Part shown: positions 1 through 8,769 of the stretch, one piece after another
How positions within the stretch are numbered: the stretch's first letter is position 1
How the letters are laid out: each line of letters opens with the position of its first letter
Assembly (NCBI RefSeq): GCF_009882935.1
Contig: NZ_WTVA01000001.1
Location: forward strand, 372,001-436,000
From: Sneathiella chungangensis
Lineage (GTDB): Bacteria > Pseudomonadota > Alphaproteobacteria > Sneathiellales > Sneathiellaceae
Length of the DNA stretch: 64,000 bases
Reading direction: 5' to 3'
Position numbers and translations under genes: made by a program
The notes under the pieces: generated by a model
The model's input: only the letters and a program-made list of their open reading frames with translations
The model's database searches: none
Told to the model about the DNA's origin: nothing

Positions 1-319
1 GGACAAATGGAATGCGCTTGGCCCGGAAAAGCAAGCCACGCTGCAAGCGGAGCTCGACAAGCTGACCGACGCCATGTGGGCGGAAACGGCAACGGAAGAT
101 GCCATTGCACTGGATTGTCTGTCGGGCAAGAAATGCGACATTGGCGAAGCCGCCAGCATGACTTTGATCACGCCGAGCGCGGATGATCTCAAGGCGCGCG
201 ACCAGATTGCCAAGGATGTCATTCTCGCCCGCTGGGCAGAGCGCTGCGGCGCGGATTGTGCGGCGGACTGGAATGCAACAGTCGGCAAAATTACGGGTAT
301 GCAGGCGACCGCCAAATAG
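1..319 (+). CDS. dctP: TRAP transporter substrate-binding protein DctP, C-terminal part (5' cut by window)
   Basis: The frame is open from base 2 and ends at the TAG at 317-319, so only about 105 C-terminal residues are present. They match the amphipathic C-terminal helices of DctP-type periplasmic solute receptors (LQAELDKLTDAMW near the start). Two cysteines (CLSGKKC) and a later C-x3-C pair could form periplasmic disulfides. The ATG at 74 lies inside the conserved helix and is not the real start. The next genes are the small and large TRAP permeases, which supports the family call. The family binds carboxylate-type ligands outside the membrane and hands them to DctQM; the ligand cannot be read from this fragment. 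The hydantoinase/oxoprolinase downstream suggests a cyclic amide or amino-acid-like substrate, which is inference. Confidence 0.85.
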   Translation, partial: DKWNALGPEKQATLQAELDKLTDAMWAETATEDAIALDCLSGKKCDIGEAASMTLITPSADDLKARDQIAKDVILARWAERCGADCAADWNATVGKITGMQATAK

Positions 320-336
320 ACCCGAAACAAAAACCG

Positions 337-367
337 CGGAGGCCGGTGGGTAAAAAGCCGGCCTCCG
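337..367 (+). terminator. Intercistronic hairpin between dctP and dctQ
   Basis: A perfect 10-bp inverted repeat (CGGAGGCCGG at 337-346 and CCGGCCTCCG at 358-367) surrounds an 11-nt loop just after the dctP stop. No clean T-run follows, so it looks like a leaky attenuator or an mRNA 3'-end stabiliser. Such hairpins often let the binding protein be made in excess of the permease; that role is inferred here. Confidence 0.55.
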
Positions 368-392
368 TCAATAATTTGCAGGGAGAAGCGCG

Positions 393-956
393 ATGATAAA
401 CAGGTTACTGGGATCATTCGAGGCAATATCGAAACGTCTCGTCTGGCTGGGCGGGATCATGCTGATTGGGGCCGCCTTTCTCGTCACGATCGATGTATTT
501 GCCAGGAAATTTCTGAATATAAGCCTCGCCGGATCGGACGAGCTTTCCGGATACGCCTTCGGTATGTCAACGAGCCTTGCCTTCGCCTATGCGCTGCTCA
601 GCCGCGCCAATATCCGCGTCGATGCCTTTTATCATCTGTTTCCGCGATGGGGCCGCGTCGCGTCCGATATTATCGGGCTTGCCCTCCTCCTCGGATTTAT
701 CGGCCTGATCGCCTATCTCGGGTTCAATCTGCTGACGGACAGCTTTTTCCATGGATCGCGGTCAATCACGCCGCTGCGCACGCCGCTCGCCATCCCGCAA
801 ACCGTCTGGTGGCTGGGCCTTGCCTTCGCGCTGCTGACCGGCCTTCTCATCCTCGTCGCCTCCCTCCATGCCGTCTTCAGGAAGGACTGGGCGACCATCC
901 AGCGCCTCGTCGGCGTCAAGTCCGTCGATGAACAGATCGACGAAGAAACAGCCTGA
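393..956 (+). CDS. dctQ: TRAP transporter small permease subunit DctQ
   Basis: A 187-aa integral membrane protein with the four hydrophobic segments expected of DctQ (about residues 18-37, 50-70, 90-112 and 132-158). The central FARKFLNISLAGSDELSGYAF region matches the DctQ family signature (F.R...N.....ELS). It partners with DctM in the inner membrane. The start at 393 follows a GGGAGAAG Shine-Dalgarno. It lies 73 bp after dctP, across a hairpin, and 11 bp before dctM. Confidence 0.92.
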   Translation: MINRLLGSFEAISKRLVWLGGIMLIGAAFLVTIDVFARKFLNISLAGSDELSGYAFGMSTSLAFAYALLSRANIRVDAFYHLFPRWGRVASDIIGLALLLGFIGLIAYLGFNLLTDSFFHGSRSITPLRTPLAIPQTVWWLGLAFALLTGLLILVASLHAVFRKDWATIQRLVGVKSVDEQIDEETA

Positions 957-967
957 GGAGACCTGCC

Positions 968-2257
968 ATGTTGTTTCAAGCGATCTTCATTCTCCTCGGC
1001 CTCGTGGCGCTCGGTATCCCGATCGCCGCGGCGCTCGCCTGGCTGGCCCTGTCGCTCAATTTCAGCTTCTCTTCAAGCCCGCTCTATCTCGCACTTGGCG
1101 ATATTGCCTGGCAGAACAGCACCGAATTCCTGCTGGTGGCGATCCCGATGTTCGTCCTCCTCGGCGAGCTGCTGTTGCGGTCCGGCATTGCCTCAAAGAT
1201 GTATGAAGGAATGGTGCAATGGCTGAGCTGGCTGCCCGGCGGCCTGATGCATTCGAATATCGGCGCCTGCTCCCTGTTCGCGGCAACCTCGGGCTCAAGC
1301 GTTGCCACGGCCGCGACAATTGGCACCGTGGCCCTCCCCGAAGTTCAGAAACGCAATTATAATGAGCGGCTGTTCCTTGGGACACTTGCTGCCGGCGGAA
1401 CGCTCGGCATCCTTATCCCGCCGTCGATCAACCTGATCCTCTATGGCCTGCTCACCGATACTTCCGTGCCGGAACTGTACCTTGCCGGCTTCCTTCCCGG
1501 CCTCCTCCTAGCCGGGCTTTTTATGCTCACGGTCATTGTTGCCTGCTTCTTCCGTAAAAGCTGGGGCGGCAGCAAGGTCGATGTTACCTGGAAAACGCGC
1601 ATTGGCAGTCTTCCGGGCCTTCTCCCCCCGCTTGGTATCTTCCTCGTCGTTGTCGGCTCGATTTATGCGGGTCTTGCAACACCGACGGAAGCCGCCTCTC
1701 TCGGCGTCGTTGCGGCGCTCGGACTTGCCGCCGCCAACAAAACTCTCAGCATCGACATGCTGAAGGCGGCGATTGAGGGAACCATGCGGACGACGGCGAT
1801 GATCATGCTGATCATTCTGGCCGCGATATTCCTGAATTTTATCCTGGCGACCATCGGCCTGACGCAGGCGTTGACGCAGGCCATCGTTGATCTTGGCTGG
1901 ACGCCGTTCCAGACGATGCTGATGATCATCGGTTTCCTAATCCTGCTCGGGTGCTTTATGGAAACCCTGTCAATGCTGCTGACGACTGCCCCGCTCCTTG
2001 CGCCCATCGTCATCCAGCTTGGCTACGATCCGGTCTGGTTTGGCATCCTTTTGATGGTGCTGCTGGAAACCGCGCTGATCACGCCGCCGATCGGGATCAA
2101 TCTTTATGTTGTGCAGGGCATTCGAAAGGACGGTCGTCTCAATGACGTGATGATCGGCGCCCTGCCCTTTGTGCTCACCATGTTCGTGATGATCGGATTG
2201 CTCCTTGCCTTTCCCGATATCGCACTATGGATGCCAAGCCTCGTTTACCCCAGTTGA
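968..2257 (+). CDS. dctM: TRAP transporter large permease subunit DctM
   Basis: A 429-aa, highly hydrophobic protein of about 12 membrane segments and normal DctM length. It holds family motifs such as GSSVATAATIGTVALPEV (about residues 108-125), GTLGILIPPSINLILYG (about 143-159) and the C-terminal ETALITPPIGINLYVVQG. DctM is the Na+-coupled translocation subunit that receives solute from DctP. GAGGAG ending 7 nt before the ATG supports the start. The gene is in one operon with dctQ and is followed 20 bp later by the oxoprolinase-like gene. Confidence 0.95.
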   Translation: MLFQAIFILLGLVALGIPIAAALAWLALSLNFSFSSSPLYLALGDIAWQNSTEFLLVAIPMFVLLGELLLRSGIASKMYEGMVQWLSWLPGGLMHSNIGACSLFAATSGSSVATAATIGTVALPEVQKRNYNERLFLGTLAAGGTLGILIPPSINLILYGLLTDTSVPELYLAGFLPGLLLAGLFMLTVIVACFFRKSWGGSKVDVTWKTRIGSLPGLLPPLGIFLVVVGSIYAGLATPTEAASLGVVAALGLAAANKTLSIDMLKAAIEGTMRTTAMIMLIILAAIFLNFILATIGLTQALTQAIVDLGWTPFQTMLMIIGFLILLGCFMETLSMLLTTAPLLAPIVIQLGYDPVWFGILLMVLLETALITPPIGINLYVVQGIRKDGRLNDVMIGALPFVLTMFVMIGLLLAFPDIALWMPSLVYPS

Positions 2258-2277
2258 AGAAAAGGACTTATAACGTT

Positions 2278-5200
2278 ATGTGGCAGATCTGGATCGATCG
2301 TGGCGGCACCTTCACGGATATCGTGGCCAAACGGCCGGACGGAACGCTGGTATCCCACAAGCTATTGTCGGAAAATCCCGAGCAATACCGGGATGCCGCA
2401 GTTCAGGGTATCCGCGATCTTCTGAAGGATGAGGCCGATCCGGGTGAAATCACGCGTCATATCCGCAGCATCAAGATGGGCACCACTGTCGCCACCAACG
2501 CGCTGCTTGAGAGAAAGGGCGACCGCACTCTTTATGTGACGACGAAGGGTTTCGGTGATGCGCTCCGGATCGGCTACCAGAGCCGGCCACGGATATTCGA
2601 TCTCGATATCAAGCTGCCGGAACTCCTCTACGAAAAAGTTGTCGAAGCGGAAGAACGTTTGAACGCCGCGGGTGAAGTCCTGATCCCGCTTGATGACGCC
2701 AAACTTGAAACCAGCATGCGCACCGCGTTCGATAGTGGTATTCGTGCCGTGGCCATCAACTTCATGCATGGTTTTCGCTTTCCCGGGCATGAAAACCGGG
2801 CGGCGGAAATCGCCCGCGACATCGGCTTCACGCAAATCTCGACGAGCCACCAGACGAGCCCGCTGATCAAGCTGGTGGCGCGCGGCGATACGACAATGGT
2901 CGATGCCTATCTGTCACCGATTCTCCGGCGCTATGTCAATCAAGTGAAGGACGAACTCGGCATAGATGCGGAAAATGGACGTCCAAGGCTGATGTTCATG
3001 CAATCGAACGGCGGCCTCACCGATGCCGGCCTCTTTCAGGGCAAGGATGCGATCCTGTCGGGCCCGGCGGGCGGCGTTGTCGGCATGACCCGCACGGCCG
3101 GCATGAGCGGGCTTACCCGCCTCATCGGGTTTGACATGGGTGGAACCTCGACCGACGTCACCCACTATGATGGCGCGTTCGAGCGGAGTTTCGAGACCGA
3201 GGTCGCCGGCGTGCGGCTGCGCGCACCGATGATGCATATCCATACCGTCGCCGCGGGCGGTGGCTCAATCCTCAAGTTTGACGGCAGCCGGTATCGCGTC
3301 GGGCCAGACTCCGCCGGTGCCAATCCGGGACCGGCCTGTTACCGCCGCGGCGGGCCGCTCGCCGTCACCGATTGTAATGTCATGCTGGGAAAAATTCAGC
3401 CGGACTATTTTCCGAAAGTCTTTGGCTCAAAGGCGGATCAACCGCTCGACGCGGAGGCGGTCCGCGATAAATTCACCGCGATGGCAGAGGAGATCGCCGC
3501 ATCCTCCGGACAGCAGTCCCTGACACCAGAAGAGGTCGCGGAGGGATTTCTCCGGATTGCCGTCGAGAATATGGCAAATGCAGTCAAGAAAATCTCAGTC
3601 CAGCGCGGCTATGACATCACCGACTATACGTTGAACTGTTTCGGCGGCGCGGGCGGGCAGCATGCCTGCCTGGTTGCCGATGCGCTGGACATGAAAAGCA
3701 TTTTCATTCACCCCTTCGCGGGCGTCCTTTCGGCCTTCGGCATGGGTCTCGCCGATATCCGTGCGATGCGCGAGGCCCAGCTCGACATCCCGCTCGATGA
3801 GGAGGCTGAGGAAAAACTTAAGGAGATTGCCGCCCCGCTCCTCGCCGAGGCGGAGGCGGAAGTGCTGGCGCAGGACGTTGAAAAAGCGCATCTCGCGCAT
3901 ATCCAAAAAGCGCATATCCGCTATCAGGGAACGGATGCGACCCTTCTCGTCGACGTCGGATCCGCCGACGCCATGAGAGCGGCGTTTGAAGATGCCCATC
4001 GGCAACGCTTCGGATTTATTGCAAAAGAGCGCGGGCTCGTGATCGAAGCGCTCTCTATCGAGGTTGTCGGCCGGACGGAAACGGATATCGATCCGCTCAG
4101 CAATGATCCCCTTGTCGAAGGGGAAACCGAGCCGCAGGATAGCGTCAGGATGTATGTCTCCGGCCAATGGCGCGACGTGCCGCTTGTTGACCGGTCCCAT
4201 ATGCGCCCCGGTCAGCAGGTTACCGGGCCCGCCATTATCATCGAACCCACGGGCACAATCGTCGTCGAGGACGGATGGCGCGCCACCCTGAATGCCCGGC
4301 GGCATCTTCTCGTCAATCGGTATCTTGCCAAGCCAAAGCGGCAGGCCATCGGGACCGAGGCCGACCCGGTCATGCTCGAGGTTTTCAATAATCTCTTCAT
4401 GTCGATCGCCGAACAGATGGGAGCGACTCTCTCCAACACGGCATATTCGGTCAATATCAAGGAACGGCTGGATTTTTCCTGCGCCATTTTCGATGCGCAA
4501 GGCAATCTTGTCGCCAACGCACCCCATGTCCCGGTCCATCTCGGTTCCATGGGGGAATCGATCAAGTCCGTCATTGCCGCGAATGCAGGCTGCATGAAAC
4601 CCGGCAATGTCTACGCGCTAAATGCCCCCTATAACGGCGGCACGCATCTGCCGGACGTCACGGTGATCACGCCGGTCTTCAATCGAGAGGGCAAGAGCAT
4701 TCTTTTCTACGTCGCTTCCCGCGGTCATCATGCCGATATCGGCGGCCGGACGCCCGGTTCAGCGCCGCCGGACAGCAAGGTTATCGAAGAAGAAGGCGTG
4801 CTGATTGACAATTTCCTCCTCGTCGAGGAAGGCCGGTTTCGCGAGACCGAGACACGGGCGCTTCTCGCTTCGGGCAGGTATCCGTGCCGGAATATCGACC
4901 AGAATATCGCCGATCTGTCGGCACAGATCGCCGCCAATGAAACCGGCCTTCGCGAAGTTCGCAAAATGATCGACCAGTTTGGCGTGGAGGTGGTGAAGGC
5001 CTATATGGGGCATGTCCAGGACAATGCCGAGGAATCGGTCCGCCGCGTCCTCGATGTCCTGAAGGACGGATCCTTTACTTACGCATTTGACGGCGGCAAG
5101 AAAATCCGCGTTGCCGTCTCGGTCGATAAAAAGGCGCGCGAGGCAACCATCGATTTCACCGGCACCTCGCCACAGGATAGCGGCAACTACAACGCCCCGG

Positions 5201-5907
5201 TCGCCATCTGCAAGGCGGCGGCATTATATGTCTTCCGGACCCTCGTCGGCGACGATATCCCGCTCAACGAGGGCTGCATGAAACCCCTCAAGCTGATTAT
5301 CCCGGAAAAAAGCATGATCAGCCCGGAATATCCGGCCGCCGTAATCGCCGGAAACACCGAAGTCTCGCAAGGGATTACCGATGCTCTCTTTGGCGCGCTT
5401 GGCGTCCTCGCCTCCAGCCAGGGGACCATGAACAATTTCATCTATGGAAATGAGACCTATCAGAATTACGAGACGATTTGCGGTGGCACCGGCGCCGGAA
5501 ACGGATTTTGCGGAACCGACGCGGTGCACAGCCATATGACCAATACCCGCATGACCGATCCGGAAGTTTTGGAACAGCGCTTCCCGATCCTTGTCGAGGA
5601 ATTCTCGATCCGAAAACAGTCCGGCGGCGCGGGCAAATTTTCCGGCGGCAACGGCGCCATCCGCAAAATGCGGTTTCTCGAGCCCATGACGGTGACCCTT
5701 CTCACCTCTCACCGGGAAACGGACCCATATGGGCTGAATGGCGGAAAACCGGGTAAAAAAGGGCGCAATTACGCTATCCTCACCTCCGGAAAACATATAG
5801 AGTTAAAGGGCAATGACGAAACTGAGCTGTCTCCTGGGGATGCCATAGTGATTGAAACCCCTGGCGGTGGCGGATTCGGAACCGCAAGTGAAAGAGTAAA
5901 GAGTTGA
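2278..5907 (+). CDS. Fused hydantoinase A/B (5-oxoprolinase-type) enzyme
   Basis: A protein of about 1209 aa with two domains: HyuA/OXP N-terminal and A domains (about 1-690; IDRGGTFTDIVAKRPDG near the start, GPAGGVVGMTRTA, FDMGGTSTDVTHYDG and a GGAGGQHAC motif) and a HyuB domain (about 690-1209; GSMGESI, YNGGTHLPDVTVI, SRGHHADIGGRTPGS). Single-chain fusions are known for eukaryotic and some bacterial ATP-dependent 5-oxoprolinases. The family hydrolyses cyclic imides or lactams (5-oxoproline, hydantoins) or carboxylates ketones with ATP. I chose the ATG at 2278 because it is preceded by GAAGAAAAGGA and precedes the conserved N-terminus; the ATG at 2227 lies inside dctM. The location directly after dctQM suggests it processes the TRAP substrate. 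The exact substrate is unknown. Confidence 0.88.
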   Translation: MWQIWIDRGGTFTDIVAKRPDGTLVSHKLLSENPEQYRDAAVQGIRDLLKDEADPGEITRHIRSIKMGTTVATNALLERKGDRTLYVTTKGFGDALRIGYQSRPRIFDLDIKLPELLYEKVVEAEERLNAAGEVLIPLDDAKLETSMRTAFDSGIRAVAINFMHGFRFPGHENRAAEIARDIGFTQISTSHQTSPLIKLVARGDTTMVDAYLSPILRRYVNQVKDELGIDAENGRPRLMFMQSNGGLTDAGLFQGKDAILSGPAGGVVGMTRTAGMSGLTRLIGFDMGGTSTDVTHYDGAFERSFETEVAGVRLRAPMMHIHTVAAGGGSILKFDGSRYRVGPDSAGANPGPACYRRGGPLAVTDCNVMLGKIQPDYFPKVFGSKADQPLDAEAVRDKFTAMAEEIAASSGQQSLTPEEVAEGFLRIAVENMANAVKKISVQRGYDITDYTLNCFGGAGGQHACLVADALDMKSIFIHPFAGVLSAFGMGLADIRAMREAQLDIPLDEEAEEKLKEIAAPLLAEAEAEVLAQDVEKAHLAHIQKAHIRYQGTDATLLVDVGSADAMRAAFEDAHRQRFGFIAKERGLVIEALSIEVVGRTETDIDPLSNDPLVEGETEPQDSVRMYVSGQWRDVPLVDRSHMRPGQQVTGPAIIIEPTGTIVVEDGWRATLNARRHLLVNRYLAKPKRQAIGTEADPVMLEVFNNLFMSIAEQMGATLSNTAYSVNIKERLDFSCAIFDAQGNLVANAPHVPVHLGSMGESIKSVIAANAGCMKPGNVYALNAPYNGGTHLPDVTVITPVFNREGKSILFYVASRGHHADIGGRTPGSAPPDSKVIEEEGVLIDNFLLVEEGRFRETETRALLASGRYPCRNIDQNIADLSAQIAANETGLREVRKMIDQFGVEVVKAYMGHVQDNAEESVRRVLDVLKDGSFTYAFDGGKKIRVAVSVDKKAREATIDFTGTSPQDSGNYNAPVAICKAAALYVFRTLVGDDIPLNEGCMKPLKLIIPEKSMISPEYPAAVIAGNTEVSQGITDALFGALGVLASSQGTMNNFIYGNETYQNYETICGGTGAGNGFCGTDAVHSHMTNTRMTDPEVLEQRFPILVEEFSIRKQSGGAGKFSGGNGAIRKMRFLEPMTVTLLTSHRETDPYGLNGGKPGKKGRNYAILTSGKHIELKGNDETELSPGDAIVIETPGGGGFGTASERVKS

Positions 5908-5914
5908 GCTGGCT

Positions 5915-6115
5915 ATGAGTACATACGTCTTTTCAGTTTACAATGCCGAGGCGCGAGACGCCCTCGATAACAACCGGGAACATCCCCATATTTCCATGCG
6001 CTGGGCGACGCCCTGCCGCTTCTCCGTCGAGGCAGAAAGCCCTCAGGCGGCAGAGAGCTGCATCAAGGAAAAGTACCCGCGCGAGAAGGGCTTCGTGACC
6101 AAGCGCATCCACTGA
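5915..6115 (+). CDS. Small conserved-looking protein (66 aa), function unknown
   Basis: A 66-aa soluble basic protein starting 7 bp after the oxoprolinase stop, with codon use like its neighbours. It has a YVFSVYNAEARD N-terminus and a KYPREKGFVTKRIH C-terminus, no cysteine cluster and no membrane segment. The central ISMRWATPCRFSVEAES stretch looks like paired beta-strands. It may be an accessory of the oxoprolinase operon because of tight spacing. I do not recognise a named family. The Shine-Dalgarno is weak, which suggests translational coupling. Confidence 0.6.
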   Translation: MSTYVFSVYNAEARDALDNNREHPHISMRWATPCRFSVEAESPQAAESCIKEKYPREKGFVTKRIH

Positions 6116-6226
6116 CGCCGTCACAGGTCCAGAAATAACTACACATGATCGGGACTCATCCCTTACCATGGGAGCAGGCGCCCGCCGAACTGGTGCGGCT
6201 GCTGCGGTGGACGGGGACGAGAAGAC

Positions 6227-6994
6227 ATGACAGAAAAGCAAAAAATACGCATCGAAACCAAGGGCCCGGTGACCACGATCATCATCAACCGCCCGGAAGT
6301 GCGCAATGCACTCGACCAGGAATCGTCCGATTTGCTGGCGCAAGCCTTTCGCGCCTTCGAGGCCGACGACAGCCAGCGGGTGGCGGTCGTGACCGGTGCG
6401 GGCGGCGCCTTTTGCGCCGGGGCCGACCTCAAGGAAACGGCGACCCGTGTTGATTACAAGGCCTGGGCGGGCCATCCTGAAGGGCCATTTCATGCCCCGC
6501 TGTCAAAGCCGCTGATCGCCGCCGTGGAAGGCCATGCGGTCGCCGGCGGTATGGGACTTGCCCTTTATTGCGATATCCGCATCGCCGATGCATCAGCTGT
6601 TTTCGGGATTTTCTGCCGCCGCTGGGGCGTGCCGATGAGCGACGGGACGACGGTCCGCCTACCCCGTGTGATCGGCCTTGGCCCGGCCCTCGACATGATG
6701 CTGACCGGCCGCCCCGTATCGGCGCAGGAAGCCCTGTCCATGGGATTGGTAACCCGCGTCGTGCCCGATGGCACGGCCCGCGCCGCGGCGGAAGAGCTGG
6801 CGCAGCAAATCGCCGACTTTCCGCAGATTGCGATGCTGTCCGATCGGGAAAGCGTTTATGCGCAACAAGGAAAAACCGATGCCGAAGCGATACATTTCGA
6901 AATGCTGGCGGCTGAGGAAGCGAAACAGAAGGAAGCCCAGGCCGGCGCCGCGCGGTTTGCCGACGGTGAAGGCCGCCATGGTACCTTTAAATAG
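6227..6994 (+). CDS. Crotonase-fold protein (enoyl-CoA hydratase/isomerase family)
   Basis: A 255-aa crotonase superfamily protein. It shows the first oxyanion-hole region (AFCAGADLKE, about residues 60-70) and the second (GHAVAGGMGLALYCDIRIAD, about 104-123), then LPRVIGLGPALDMMLTGRPVSAQEA. The segment where classical enoyl-CoA hydratases carry their two catalytic glutamates reads FGIFCRRWGVPMSDGTTVRL and lacks both at the usual places, so plain hydratase activity is doubtful. Other crotonase reactions (isomerase, hydrolase, decarboxylase) remain possible. The gene is 111 bp after the 66-aa gene, probably in the same transcript, and ends 3 bp from the convergent regulator gene. Confidence 0.85.
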   Translation: MTEKQKIRIETKGPVTTIIINRPEVRNALDQESSDLLAQAFRAFEADDSQRVAVVTGAGGAFCAGADLKETATRVDYKAWAGHPEGPFHAPLSKPLIAAVEGHAVAGGMGLALYCDIRIADASAVFGIFCRRWGVPMSDGTTVRLPRVIGLGPALDMMLTGRPVSAQEALSMGLVTRVVPDGTARAAAEELAQQIADFPQIAMLSDRESVYAQQGKTDAEAIHFEMLAAEEAKQKEAQAGAARFADGEGRHGTFK

Positions 6995-6997
6995 CGC

Positions 6998-7453
6998 CTA
7001 CTGAACCGGATAGCCTTTCCAGGGCTTGATGGCGCGAAGGGCAAAGGTCGAGCGCATACTGGCAACATGCGGCAATTTCGTCAGGCAATTTCGGTGGATA
7101 CGATCATAATCCGGCACGTTCCGTGCGGCCACCCGGACAATATAGTCCGCATTCCCCGATGTCAGATGGCATTCCAGAATTTCGTCGTAACACATCACAG
7201 CTTTTTCAAACTGGTTCAACGTTTCCTGACTTTGCGAAGTGAGTGAAATTTCAACAAATACATCTGCCTCTAGTCCGAGGGCATGCCGGTCCAGACGGGC
7301 CGCATAGCCGTCTATTATCCCTGCTTCTTCCAGCATTTTAATGCGCCGATGACAGGCGGAAAGCGAAAGATTAACCTTCTCCGCAATCTCGGAAATGGAT
7401 TTATCGGAGTCAATCTGCAGTTCAGATAATATTTTACGATCAAAGTGATCTAT
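6998..7453 (-). CDS. Lrp/AsnC family regulator, probably of ald; start appears to be ATA
   Basis: With an ATA start at 7453-7451 the product is 151 aa, the normal length of an AsnC/Lrp protein. The N-terminus reads DHFDRKILSELQ, then the HTH (ISEIAEKVNLSLSACHRRIK) and the linker LEEAGIIDGY, then a RAM ligand-binding domain (VMCYDEILECHLTSGNADYI). The first ATG in frame (7336) would remove the whole HTH. No ATG, GTG or TTG lies between 7336 and the upstream in-frame stop at 7552-7550. The ATA sits exactly where family members have Met, and AGGA ends 9 nt upstream. One CTG (7486-7484) and some ATT/ATC codons are weaker alternatives. The gene is divergent from ald, as is common for alanine-responsive AldR/Lrp activators. 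Confidence 0.8.
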   Translation of the reverse strand: MDHFDRKILSELQIDSDKSISEIAEKVNLSLSACHRRIKMLEEAGIIDGYAARLDRHALGLEADVFVEISLTSQSQETLNQFEKAVMCYDEILECHLTSGNADYIVRVAARNVPDYDRIHRNCLTKLPHVASMRSTFALRAIKPWKGYPVQ

Positions 7454-7595
7454 TGAATATTTTCCTGAAATTTGTGTCGAAAGCAGGATTTTACACCAAA
7501 ATCGGGTAACATTGAAATAAATTTCGAAAAAAATATCGGCGATAAAAAGCTATAATCCCTCTATCGATTAAATCACCTAGCAGGGAGCGATGGGC
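7454..7595. promoter_or_regulatory. Divergent lrp-ald control region
   Basis: An AT-rich region between the Lrp-type regulator and ald. On the plus strand a perfect TATAAT lies at 7551-7556, about 45 nt before the ald start, with no good -35 at 16-18 nt; this fits an activator-dependent promoter. A-tracts and a TTTCGAAA palindrome (7522-7529) are typical of Lrp-type binding regions. Shine-Dalgarno AGGGAG at 7582-7587 is 8 nt before the ATG at 7596 but only 2 nt before the ATG at 7590. Confidence 0.5.
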
Positions 7596-8714
7596 ATGAA
7601 GGTTGGAACACCCAAAGAAATCAAAAACCATGAATATCGCGTCGGGCTGACGCCGGAAAGTGCCGGAGAGCTCGTCGCGCATGGACATGAAGTACTCGTT
7701 GAAACCGATGCGGGCAAAGGTATCGGCGCATTGAATGAGGCCTATGAAGCAGTTGGCGCGAAAATCGTTGACACCGCAGAAGAAATTTTCGCCCGCGCAG
7801 ACATGATCGTTAAGGTAAAGGAACCGCAGGCGGTGGAACGGGCCATGCTCAGCGAGGGGCAAATCCTCTATACCTATCTCCACCTTGCCCCGGACCCGGA
7901 ACAGACCCATGACCTGATCAAGTCAGGGGCCGTCTGTATCGCCTATGAAACCGTCACCGACAACAGCGGTGGCCTCCCGCTCCTCAAACCCATGAGCCAG
8001 GTTGCCGGGCGCATGTCGGTGCAGGCTGGCGCGGCGGCGCTTGAAAAATCCCACGGCGGGCGCGGCGTGCTTCTCGGCGGCGTTCCCGGTGTCGCGCCGG
8101 GTAAGGTCGTTATCATCGGCGGCGGTGTCGTTGGTTTTAATGCGGCGCAAATGGCCATCGGCCTGCATGCGGATGTCACCATCCTCGACCGCAATCCGGT
8201 AACGCTGGAACGGCTGGAAAATCATTTTGAATCCTCCGCCAAGGTTATCTATTCGACGAACGCCCTTCTCGAGCGCCTCGTGAAAGAGGCGGACCTCGTG
8301 ATCGGCGCCGTCCTGATCCCCGGCGCAGCCGCACCGAAACTGGTGACGCGCGAAATGCTGAAGACGATGCAGGACGGTGCGGTGATTGTCGATGTCGCGA
8401 TCGATCAGGGGGGCTGCTTCGAAACCTCCAAGGCGACCACGCATGCGGACCCAACTTATGTCGTCGATGGCGTCGTCCATTATTGCGTCGCCAATATGCC
8501 GGGCGGCGTTGCCCGCACCTCGACCTATGCGCTCAACAATGTGACCCTGCCCCATGCCCTCCGGATCGCCGACAAGGGATGGAAGCAGGCGCTTCGGGAC
8601 GACAGGCATCTCGCCAATGGCCTCAACGTCTGGAACGGAAAGATCACCTGCGAGCCCGTCGCACAGGATCTCAAGCTCGACTACACACCGGTTGACGTCG
8701 CCCTTAAAGTCTGA
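7596..8714 (+). CDS. ald: Alanine dehydrogenase
   Basis: A 372-aa NAD-dependent L-alanine dehydrogenase that interconverts L-alanine and pyruvate plus ammonia. The N-terminus [20 protein letters not shown] is nearly invariant in the family. It contains Lys and His in the pyruvate-binding region ([15 protein letters not shown]), the Rossmann loop [13 protein letters not shown] (about residues 173-185), the signature [13 protein letters not shown] (about 264-276) and [18 protein letters not shown]. The start at 7596, not 7590, is set by the Shine-Dalgarno spacing and by homology. The gene is divergent from its likely Lrp-type regulator and ends in an intrinsic terminator. Confidence 0.97.
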   Translation: MKVGTPKEIKNHEYRVGLTPESAGELVAHGHEVLVETDAGKGIGALNEAYEAVGAKIVDTAEEIFARADMIVKVKEPQAVERAMLSEGQILYTYLHLAPDPEQTHDLIKSGAVCIAYETVTDNSGGLPLLKPMSQVAGRMSVQAGAAALEKSHGGRGVLLGGVPGVAPGKVVIIGGGVVGFNAAQMAIGLHADVTILDRNPVTLERLENHFESSAKVIYSTNALLERLVKEADLVIGAVLIPGAAAPKLVTREMLKTMQDGAVIVDVAIDQGGCFETSKATTHADPTYVVDGVVHYCVANMPGGVARTSTYALNNVTLPHALRIADKGWKQALRDDRHLANGLNVWNGKITCEPVAQDLKLDYTPVDVALKV

Positions 8715-8731
8715 GTTCAGCTGGAAAACGC

Positions 8732-8764
8732 AAAAAGCCCGGCTTTATTCAGCCGGGCTTTTTC
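8732..8764 (+). terminator. Intrinsic terminator after ald
   Basis: AAAAAGCCCGGCT and AGCCGGGCTTTTT form a strong GC-rich stem around a short TTATTC loop, followed by T residues. The A-run on the other arm makes it usable from both strands, so it may also serve the minus-strand tRNA-Arg that lies directly beside it. Confidence 0.9.
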
Positions 8765-8769
8765 ATCGA

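Noticed and set aside
6998-7336. Short Lrp-like protein starting at ATG 7336
   Set aside because: This start would delete the HTH that is encoded in the same frame just upstream. The full-length frame with an ATA start is much more plausible.
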